A stretch of DNA of 53,464 nucleotides, taken from NCBI GenBank assembly GCA_009840115.1, contig VXOJ01000046.1:1-53464 (forward strand), in the 5' to 3' direction. The position numbers were made by a program, and so were the translations under genes. Each line of letters starts with the position of its first letter. The stretch's first letter is position 1. Shown one piece after another: positions 43,237-51,200 of the stretch. A model generated the notes under the pieces. It was not told the origin of the DNA. It saw only the letters and a list, made by a program, of their open reading frames with translations, and did no database searches. Source of the stretch: Gemmatimonadales bacterium. Lineage in GTDB: Bacteria; Gemmatimonadota; Gemmatimonadetes; Palauibacterales; Palauibacteraceae.

Positions 43237-44328
43237 TCACCCCTGACGCAGCCTGCGTCGACACTCGGGGTGCAACGCGGTCACCAGACGATTGAAATGT
43301 TCGCGCATCCACTCGACGGCCTCTTCCAAGTCGCGGATGGCTGTCCCGTCCACGAACTCCGTATGGCGACTGAAGCCCAAGCGCGGCTGTCCTGTCGAAT
43401 TCGTCCAGCGCTTGCAGCCGTCGAGCACGGCCGCCAAGGGTTCATTGCCGTCCAAGGCGCTGATGATCTCGTCAAAGACCCTTCCTTCCTCGGGGAAGCC
43501 TGCACGCCATGTGAGGTAGGTTCCGATGCCGGATTGGCTGCGGTTCAGAAAAGCGCCGAACGAGAGGCCCCAGCCCCGGAATCCCGATCCTTCGACCTTG
43601 ACCCAGGCCGTCGCGGAGCTGGAGGGTTGAGGCACTTCGGGTGTGGGATCGTCGAAGGCGAAGTCGTCCAACACCGCCCTCCAGAATCGCTCGTTCTCAT
43701 CCTCGATCGGCGATGCCTCATGTTCGACAACTGGATCGTCGTCGGTCTCCTCCAGGACGGTCTTGCGAATGAGGATCGTGCGGGGCACGAGTTCGGTCCG
43801 CGCGAGGACGCGAGGCTGGATGATCAGGTCTTCGCTATCGTCACGACGAAAAACGGCGGCCTCGATGAACGCGAGATTGAAGCGCAGTCCGCTGTGTTCC
43901 TGCACGTAGGCGACGATGTCTTGGACGCCCTCGCGGATTCCGTCGCCGATGATCAGGAGAAGGAACTCGCCCCGTTTGAGCCGGCGGGCGACGCCATCGA
44001 CGAAGATGTGCTCTTCTACCTCGCCGGGTGCTTCGGAAACGATGTCAAATGGCGACCGCTTGGTACGGTTCCTGACCTCCCGGTCCAGGTCGTCGTAGCT
44101 CCACGACGCGAGCACGCGGGCGTAGTCGAGAATCTGGCCAACCACCTCCCTCCGTGCGTCAGGATTTCTCCACAGCTTGAACTCTGCAAGAACGATGCGG
44201 CCGGTCGGCGTCAGGTACAACGCATCGGCGGATCCGGCTCGCGTTCCGAGCTCCACGCAGACCGGAACCGAGTTGTGGTATGCAGGGTCGATCTCAGCGA
44301 GCGGGAGGATGTCCGCGTGCCGGAACAA
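43237..44328 (-). CDS. PD-(D/E)xK nuclease-like protein
   Basis: A stand-alone endonuclease-fold protein. With the TTG start at 44328 it has 363 residues. The active-site pattern is plain: Asp35 (SADALYL), then Glu49-x-Lys51 (IVLAEFKLWRNP), followed by the helix RREVVGQILDYARVLASW. The frame remains open upstream and encodes VESSIDEAALQEIL just before the TTG, matching the usual start of this family. The true start may be ATT at 44448, giving 40 more residues; no ATG, GTG or TTG exists there. The C-terminus (FGAFLNRSQSGIGTYLTWRAGFPEEG...) looks like a second, DUF4268-like domain. Such proteins occur in defence islands and as lone restriction-like nucleases; the target is unknown. Base composition is less GC-rich than upstream genes. 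Confidence 0.82.
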   Translation of the reverse strand: MFRHADILPLAEIDPAYHNSVPVCVELGTRAGSADALYLTPTGRIVLAEFKLWRNPDARREVVGQILDYARVLASWSYDDLDREVRNRTKRSPFDIVSEAPGEVEEHIFVDGVARRLKRGEFLLLIIGDGIREGVQDIVAYVQEHSGLRFNLAFIEAAVFRRDDSEDLIIQPRVLARTELVPRTILIRKTVLEETDDDPVVEHEASPIEDENERFWRAVLDDFAFDDPTPEVPQPSSSATAWVKVEGSGFRGWGLSFGAFLNRSQSGIGTYLTWRAGFPEEGRVFDEIISALDGNEPLAAVLDGCKRWTNSTGQPRLGFSRHTEFVDGTAIRDLEEAVEWMREHFNRLVTALHPECRRRLRQG

Positions 44329-44636
44329 GATCTCCTGTAAGGCGGCCTCGTCGATTGAAGATTCTACGCTTGCGGAGCCTACTGGTACGCGCCGCCAAGT
44401 GCTTCTCTCGGTCGAGTTGCCGCTCAGTTGGATGAGATTGCCGTAAATCTGTGGTCTCTCGGTGATGTTCCTGTGGTCGCGTTCGACTTGGGGTCGACCA
44501 AGCCCTTGATCGCGAACGAATCCTGTGCTCGTCGGACCTCACCCAGTCGGGCTTCTCCCGAAGATAGCGACATGTGTGGTGGCTGCCACATGCCCTGCCG
44601 TGTTGGATCGCGGAGCGCGTGCCGCACGTAGCGGCT

Positions 44637-44761
44637 CTAGAGGCCGTTTCGCGGGGGCGTCCGCTGGGCTGGCTCCCGTCCTTTAATGGCCGGAAGCCAG
44701 CCGACGCAGTGTTGAACACTGCGGCTGGCGAGGGGGAACGCTGCGCCCCCCTCAAACCCCC
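44637..44761 (-). ncRNA. Structured element R1, HEARO/IscB omega-RNA-like (orphan)
   Basis: On the minus strand, from 44761 downward, the order is: a stem with GAGGGGG/CCCCCTC; GCCAGC; a near-perfect palindrome (CGCAGTGTT-C-AACACTGCG, 44705-44723); GGCTGGC; GGCCATTA; GGGAGCCAGC; GGACGCC; and CGAAACGG. The same blocks in the same order make up R2 at 47884. From memory, this order of blocks (GCCAGC - hairpin - GCTGGC ... GGGAGCCAGCGC ... GGATGCCTCCGAAACGGC) resembles the HEARO RNA family, the scaffold of IscB omega-RNA. No IscB gene lies downstream on this strand. The element begins 48 bp beyond the propeller gene's stop and may extend to about 44590. Confidence 0.55.
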
Positions 44762-44809
44762 GGCAATTCCCGCGCCGCTCCGGAACTGTTGGTGCGGATG
44801 CGGGCGGAT

Positions 44810-46042
44810 CTATCGTCGGGCGGGCTGCCGCTCCAGCCGCCACACGTCGACGTGGTCCAAGTCCATGTCGTCTTGGCGGACCGTCGCGAGATGATCGCCC
44901 CGGAAGACGGGGACCGTTCGCTCCTTGAACGGGACGGCTGGAACGCTGCCGAGCAGCCTCCCCTCGGGATCGAAGAACTCCCAGCGGTTGCCGTCGGCGC
45001 GGATCACTTCGACCCACAGCTTGCCGTCGGTGGACACGAAGACCTCGTTGATGAACGAAGCTCGTTCAGGCCGGTTGTAGCCCCGGGGGTTGCACGAACC
45101 GCCGGGCCACCGCTCCATGGCCTCGTCGAACTCCGCGCTGCCCGCGTCCCATTCCTCGTCCGGGATCGGCTCGGTCGGCAGTGTCCGCTCGATCACCCGC
45201 AGGGTGTCGCTCTCGCCCCGCGTGACGGCGATCCGGTAGAAATAGCCCCAAGCGGAATACATGACGCCCTCGGAAGCCGGGTGCTGCACCCACTTTGCCC
45301 CAGCCGTGTGGCCGTAGAAGCCGACCCTTCCCTCCTCCCAAGTACAGAGAATCCCACCGGTTTGCCCGGGAAGGTCGTCGGGAGCCGTCAGGAAGGGCAC
45401 GGTGTCGCCTGTGGCTCCCCTGTCGTCGAGGCCGATCCACTGAGCGCCGGCATCAGGATCGAACGCAAAGCGGAAGACCTCGTTCTCGCCGACGGGGTAG
45501 AATCGAATGTTCGCGGCCGATCCGGTCAGACCTCCCGTGGTCCTTCTTTGCCCGAGCCACTCGCCGTCAGCCGACCACTCGCCGATGCGCCCTTGAACCG
45601 GATCGAAAGTAATGAGCCGGTCCCCGACCCAAGCCAAAGAATAGAGGCTCCTGAACTCGCCCGGTCCCGCACCTTCCCGACCGAAGGTACGCATGTGCGC
45701 CCCGTCGAAACCGAAGACGCGGACCTCGTGGTTTATGGCGTCCGCCACGAAGATGGTCTCATCGGGGCCGATGGCGACGGCGCTGACCTGGCCGAACTCG
45801 TCGGGGGTCTGCTGTTCCGTCAGCGACCTGGGTCCGATAGAGACGACCGGGGATAGTTGCCATCCGGGCGGCGTGCCGATGTTGGTGACGTGGACGACGC
45901 CGCCCACGGTGTCGAAGGTGGTGGCGAGGTCGCCACCGCCAGCCGTCGAGGTCCCCTGATCGCAGGCAACTGCCGAGATCGCCGCGAGGAAGAGCGGAAC
46001 CTTGGCGGTGGAGACACGAAGCGGATGCGGGCGCGCGACCAT
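44810..46042 (-). CDS. Six-bladed beta-propeller lipoprotein
   Basis: A start at 46042 (MVARPHPLRVSTAKVPLFLAAISAVACDQ) gives a clear lipoprotein signal with Cys in VAC. ATG 46057 is also possible, and the frame is open further up without a signal. The roughly 410-residue mature protein has SVGPRSL-type strands, DEFGQVSAVAIGPDETIFVADAINHEVRVFGFDGAH and the hallmark GREGAGPGEFRSLYSLAWVGDRLITFDPVQGRIGEW. It is a paralogue in fold of the propeller at 21495. It stands back-to-back with the exported amidohydrolase, and both genes point outward to a copy of the R1/R2 element. Confidence 0.82.
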   Translation of the reverse strand: MVARPHPLRVSTAKVPLFLAAISAVACDQGTSTAGGGDLATTFDTVGGVVHVTNIGTPPGWQLSPVVSIGPRSLTEQQTPDEFGQVSAVAIGPDETIFVADAINHEVRVFGFDGAHMRTFGREGAGPGEFRSLYSLAWVGDRLITFDPVQGRIGEWSADGEWLGQRRTTGGLTGSAANIRFYPVGENEVFRFAFDPDAGAQWIGLDDRGATGDTVPFLTAPDDLPGQTGGILCTWEEGRVGFYGHTAGAKWVQHPASEGVMYSAWGYFYRIAVTRGESDTLRVIERTLPTEPIPDEEWDAGSAEFDEAMERWPGGSCNPRGYNRPERASFINEVFVSTDGKLWVEVIRADGNRWEFFDPEGRLLGSVPAVPFKERTVPVFRGDHLATVRQDDMDLDHVDVWRLERQPARR

Positions 46043-46415
46043 TCTTGGCTCGATCATGGTGGAGGAAGGCACCCACAAAGGTTGGCCTGCGCCTCCGTCC
46101 CTGCAAGGTCGGCGGCAAGCGGCCAACACGATGCCGAGGGCGGGGAAACCCGTCGCCGCGACTCCGAGCGGCAACGATTTCAGGGGAACCCCCAACAACG
46201 GCCGCGCTGACGCTTGAAGTGCCCGGACCGCGACCCGGTCCCGAGCGCGTATCGACGCGCCGCGATGTCTGCTCGGGGGTGAACGCGGAGACCCACGACG
46301 CCGCAATTGCCCGCCAGAATGGCTTGACCCTTGCGCAACCCTGAGCCCGTGGGGGAACGTCTTTCCAAGTGACAGCGCTTGAGCTTCCGCCCCATTCGGT
46401 TCAGGAGTGCCCTAC
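46043..46415. other. Divergent intergenic region between propeller and amidohydrolase genes
   Basis: About 370 bp separate the two divergent starts. AGGAG (46403-46407) serves the amidohydrolase ATG. I see no convincing -35/-10 pair and no repeat of note. The minus-strand frame of the propeller gene stays open to 46306 and could hide a longer N-terminus, but the internal lipoprotein signal argues against it. Confidence 0.4.
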
Positions 46416-47768
46416 ATGACCGCACGCATTACCCAGCGGCTTGCCACCACGGCGGCGGTCGCATTGCTCGGCGTTGCCACCCTCTTCCCTAGCCCGGTGG
46501 CCGCCCAGGATCTAGCTCTTGCGGATGCGGTCATCCTGAACCCCGCTGACGAGTCGGTGCGACGCGGCGTTCTCCTCATCGAAGCTGGCCGAATAAGCGA
46601 CGTCGTGACTCACATTCCACCGGAGTTTGCGGGCCGGATTCTCGACGTTGAAGGCCGCTTTGTCGTCCCGGCTCTGGCAGACCTGCACATACACTCCTGG
46701 GGCCACGCTTCGCCGGGTGGAACACCGCAACTGCTCGGACCCGAAAGAGCCGCCCGCGCGGCGCTCTACAATGGCGTCGCCTTCATCCTCGACCTGTTCA
46801 GCCCCGAGCAGATGATCCTGGAGTTCCGCGACCGACAGCGGGACGAGGGTGCGCAAGGCGCCGTGCTCCTCGCGGCCGGCCCTTGCTTCACCGCGACGAA
46901 CGGACATTGCTCCCAGTTCGGCACTCCCACCCGAATCGTCGACACCCCGGATGAAGCCCGGCACGAGGTCGCCGACTTGGCCGCGTCTGCGCCCGATGTC
47001 GTCAAGGTCGTGTACGACCACCAGGTCTATGGCGACTTTAGCCTGCCCACGATCGACCTGCCCACCCTGGGCGCCCTGATCGAAACAGCTCGCGAGCACG
47101 GTCTCAAGACGATCGTTCATGTCGGTACTTGGCAGGACATGCGAGAGGCGGCCGCAGCGGGGGCGGATGCCGTGACCCATACCCCTAGCCCGGCCGCGAT
47201 TCCCTCCGATCTTGCCGAGGAACTGGCCCAAGCCGTGACCTCCCACATTCCCACGCTTGTGTGGCATGGCGATCTGGCGCGTCTGGCGGACGAATCCAGT
47301 TTTCTCGAAGACCCGCTCCTCGTCGAAACCATATCCAGCGGTCTGCTCGAAGCGTACCGGGACGCGGATGGATGGCCCCCTTGGGTTTCAGAACTGGTGA
47401 CGCGGCAGCGTACACTCCTGCGGCCGAATCGCGAAGCGGTTCGCGCGCTTGCCCATGCCGGCGTTCCCATGCTCACCGGGACCGATGCGGGCAACATTGG
47501 CGCTTTCCACGGTTACTCGGTACACCGTGAACTCCAGCTTCTGGTCGGGGCCGGGCTGTCGGAATGGTCGGCGCTTCGGAGCGCAACGACCAACGCCGCC
47601 CGCTTCCTGGATCGAGACTGGGGCGTTGCACCCGGGGACGAGGCGACGCTGTTGGTTCTCGATGCCTCTCCCATAGAGTCGATCCTCAACACCAAGCAGA
47701 TACATCTCGTGATCCAGCGAGGTGCAGCGGTGGATCGGGAATCACTGAGGAACCAACCGCCAGACTAG
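46416..47768 (+). CDS. Exported amidohydrolase-superfamily enzyme
   Basis: A metal-dependent hydrolase of 450 residues. The ATG at 46416 has AGGAG 8 nt upstream; a GTG at 46407 is the alternative. The signal peptide MTARITQRLATTAAVALLGVATLFPSPVAAQ is followed by the barrel: GRFVVPALADLHIHSWG (HxH metal pair), VVKVVYDHQ (bridging Lys), TIVHVGTW and AVTHTP (two more His), and MLTGTDAG (catalytic Asp). This is the imidazolonepropionase-like/prolidase-like arrangement seen in secreted dipeptidases and xenobiotic hydrolases. It is divergent from the propeller lipoprotein, suggesting a shared extracytoplasmic substrate, which is inference. Confidence 0.9.
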   Translation: MTARITQRLATTAAVALLGVATLFPSPVAAQDLALADAVILNPADESVRRGVLLIEAGRISDVVTHIPPEFAGRILDVEGRFVVPALADLHIHSWGHASPGGTPQLLGPERAARAALYNGVAFILDLFSPEQMILEFRDRQRDEGAQGAVLLAAGPCFTATNGHCSQFGTPTRIVDTPDEARHEVADLAASAPDVVKVVYDHQVYGDFSLPTIDLPTLGALIETAREHGLKTIVHVGTWQDMREAAAAGADAVTHTPSPAAIPSDLAEELAQAVTSHIPTLVWHGDLARLADESSFLEDPLLVETISSGLLEAYRDADGWPPWVSELVTRQRTLLRPNREAVRALAHAGVPMLTGTDAGNIGAFHGYSVHRELQLLVGAGLSEWSALRSATTNAARFLDRDWGVAPGDEATLLVLDASPIESILNTKQIHLVIQRGAAVDRESLRNQPPD

Positions 47769-47883
47769 TCGTCCACCGACCGACGCTGGCGTCTGCCCGG
47801 ACGTAGTGTTCCGCTGACAGACGCTCCACCGAAACCGCCGAGAATCGAGTGATCCCGCCGCCTATTCAGGCGGCACGACAGAC

Positions 47884-48076
47884 GGGGGATCCGAAGGGGG
47901 CGGAGCGCCCCCTCGCCAGCCTCCGTGTTATACACGGGGTATGCTGGCTCACGGCCATTACCGGGCCGGGAGCCAGCGCTGTGGATGCCTCCGAAACGAC
48001 GCCTCCGGGCGTCGCCCGGAACAGCGTCGACCGGGCCGTCGCAGGCCAGCTTTTCGGCCTCGTGAACGGCAACCTC
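47884..48076 (+). ncRNA. Structured element R2, HEARO/IscB omega-RNA-like (orphan)
   Basis: Hairpins in order: GGGGGCG-GAG-CGCCCCC (47896-47912); GCCAGC/GCTGGC (47915-47920 with 47943-47948) enclosing CCGTGT-TAT-ACACGG (47923-47937); CGGCC/GGCCG (47952-47968); GAGCCAGC (47970-47977), able to pair with GCTGGCTC; then GGATGCCTCCGAAACG; and CGACGCC-TCCG-GGCGTCG (47997-48014). A GGCC/GGCC hairpin and GTGAACGGCAACC end it. The order and wording resemble the HEARO/IscB omega-RNA scaffold as I remember it. The sequence 5' of 47884 would be the guide in that model. No IscB gene follows; the next gene is on the other strand. The 115 bp between the amidohydrolase stop and this element, and 48077-48299 after it, show nothing else I can support. 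Confidence 0.6.
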
Positions 48077-48299
48077 ACGGACGATGAGGATGACGGGGCA
48101 CCCTGTCCCTCTCTTGCGATGGCGGTGCTCCTGTCGGGCGGCCGCCCCGGGGACGATCAGCACACTTTCCTATTCGACTGACACCAGAAGATTGAGCGCC
48201 TCCGCGACGGACCCTGTCGGCTGCTCAGCAACGATCTTGCCGAGCGGCCATCGTGACGACCTCAGCGTTCGGTTCCGATTCTCAGTTCAGCCGCCCAGG

Positions 48300-51200
48300 C
48301 TACCGCCTCCAAGAAGCTACGTCCGGCATCCCGCGGCTAAATAGCAAATCGAGTCCGGAGCCTCCAGCATCCGCTTGCACTCCCACCGCCGGAGACACGT
48401 TTCGTAGGATGCCCCTGACCTGTCCATTCGAGAGACTGCGCAGGATCGTCATCGGACGATCAGTGTCGCGGTCAAGAGAAACAGATCCTTCCGGTCCCGA
48501 CAGCGTGATGTTCGCAAGATCTAGGGACCAATCCGTTTCGACGGGAACCATGAAGGCGAACGACTTCTGCTCGTTCGCATCGGCCACTTCCTGCATCTCG
48601 AACTGAATCGAGAACAGTTCGAAGCCGCTGGCGTCATGTCCGGCCAGCCGGTACGCTCCGCCGTTGCGGGGCATTGTGGGCGGCGCATCCATGACGAAAG
48701 CCGGTTCCAAGTACGGAATCCCATCCTCGGCGACGCCGCCCCACAGCAAGAGGGATCGAACCGCAGCGGATCTCGAAGCCCCGGTGCCGGCCTGCTCGGC
48801 CAAGCGATAGCGGAGCGCGTTCCCGAAGTGGTAATCGCTGATCCATCTGGGTCTACAGTAAGACATCAGGTCGGGAGTGTCCGGTTTGATCAACGCCTGC
48901 CCTCGGAAGTCGTAGCCCCAAGCGCCAATCGATCCCTTGGCATGCGGAAAGGCCGTATCCACCCACGAAGCGCCACCGCAAGGTGCATGAAAGAGACCCA
49001 TGTTGTGTCCCAGCTCGTGAGCGATGGTGGAGGAGCTGGTTATCGAGGCACTCTCCGAACCGCCTCCCAGAGTGGCCACCCCCGTTACTCTCCCTTCCAC
49101 CGGCGGCGCAATCAAGCCAAGCCAATTCCCGCTTCCGCCTTCGATGGCCCGGATCGCGACGGTCTGGTTGAGAATCGTCGAAACATTGTTTGATGAGGTT
49201 ACGACCGGAGCGTGCGCCGTCACATCCAAATCGCCGATCGGCAGCAAGCTGGTGGTGTGCTCCAGCAGAGCATGGCCGTGCGGGTCCGCCTCCATGCCCA
49301 TCGCCGAGGCAACCACCGACGAATCCGACGTTTCGCTCCAGACGAACGGAATCACGGTCAAGGAGAAGTGGGGCATCTCCGCCACGTTGACCACGATCCG
49401 TCCCGTCTCGGGTATTCGGCTTCTCACACCCAGCGCCGGGTCCAGCGTGCCCGCCGGATCGATTTCGACCACCATCTCCAACCCGGGTTGGATGACCGAA
49501 CCCGGAATCAAGGCTTGGGACGACCGAGAAAGCGAACCCTCATCGATCTCTGTCGGGATCGAGGTCGTCTTCGCGGCGATGTCCGCCACGTGGATCTCCG
49601 AGTCGCCCAAGAAGAAGCGTGCGCGAACAGCCGGTATGCGCTCGCTGGTGGGGCGCGGCGCCGTGACGAACACGCGGAGAAGCGCCTCCGTGCCGGCAAC
49701 CAAGGGCACCGGAAACTCGTCCGATTGGACAGCCTGCGTCAGGTACGCGCCCAAGTCGGTCGGGCCGCACAGCTTGACGCGCTGCGAGGGCACGGAATTC
49801 AGCCAAGCCAGGAAGGCCGCGTCTCGGGGCGCGCACAGGTCGGTGTCGTCCGAATAGAATCGGACGAGCTCACGCAACGAGACGAAGCCGCTCGGAAAGG
49901 CCCCGGAGAGTCCGGGGTTTTTTCGGAACGACATCACCCACAGTTTCGTGAGGCTCGCCAGCTCCTGCGGGACTCCTCCGGTCAAACCGTTCTCGTAAAG
50001 ATAAAGCGCCTCCAGATCCGTCAGGTTGCCCAGCTCCGGGGGGATCGGACCGGTCAGCCGGTTCCTTCCGAGGTGCAACTGCTTCAAGTTGGTCAAGTTG
50101 CCCAGTTCCGGAGGAATCTCGCCGGTCAATTCGTTGCCGCGCAGCCAGAGGCGCGTAAGCTCGTTCAGGCCGCCGAGTTCGCGCGGTATCCCTCCTGTCA
50201 GAGAGTTCTCGTTCAGATGCAATCTTGTCAGGTTGGACAGCTTGCCCAATTCCTTCGGAACCGGCCCCGTTAGATGGTTACGGGGAAGTTCCAACTCCTT
50301 CAGATTCTTCAAGTTGCCGAATTCGGCCGGGATCGCGCCTGGGATTTGGGACCTGATGAGATACAGTTCTTCGAGGTTGCCCAGCCTGCCGAGTTCAGGC
50401 GGCAGGGGGGCGGTGAAGCGATTCCCGTCGCTGACAAACTCCCGCAGGTTGGAGAGGTTGCCGAGTTCGGCCGGAATGCCGCCCGTCAGTTGGGTGCCGG
50501 ACAGGAACAACACTCGCAAGTTCGATAATCTTCCGAGTTCCGCGGGAATCGGCCCTGTGAGGCGAAACCGGACGATCTTCAAGGTCTCCAGTTTAGTCAG
50601 GTCGCCCAGGTCAGGTGGAATCCCACCCGCTCCCGCCTCCGTAGGTTCAGTGTCGTAGAGTTCCAGCACTCGCAAGTTGTGCAGTCTGCCGATTTCTTGC
50701 GGAATCGAGCCCGTCAGGTTGCCATGCAAGTCGAGCACTTCAAGGCTGGCGAGTTTTCCAAGCTCTGGTGGCATCGCGCTGGTCACGCTGTGGAGTTCCA
50801 GCAATCTCAGATTAGCCAAGTCTCCGAGTGCCGGTGGGATCTCCCCGGTCAGGGAGCCGCCGAGGACCAAGGATTCCAGATTGGCCAAGTTTCCGAGTTC
50901 TGGTGGGATGGCACCGGTAAGGCGGCTGCCAAGAAGCAAGGATTCCAAGTTGGCCAAGCTTCCGATCGCCGGTGGGATCTCGCCGATCAGGTTGCGACTC
51001 GCTATGTGCAAGTGCCTCAGCTCGCTGAGTTCGCCTATCTCCCGTGGTAGTGTTCCGTTGATCTGGCCGCTCCGGAATCGAAGCCGAGTCACGCGATCGA
51101 ATTCGTTGGTGTCGATTCCGGCCCATGTGTCGAGAGGGGCGTCCGTCAACCAGTTCGTATCCCACTCCCAATTCGGTCCGTCGGTCTGCTCATAGAAGGC

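Noticed and set aside
44637..48076. R1/R2 as terminal inverted repeats of a classical insertion sequence
   Set aside because: No transposase lies between them, and what is conserved is the hairpin pattern rather than exact end sequence. A structured RNA fits better, though a mobile cassette is not excluded.
49880..51110. Regular spaced repeats as a CRISPR array
   Set aside because: The spacing is 66-72 bp of continuous coding sequence for leucine-rich repeats; there are no unique spacers or cas genes.
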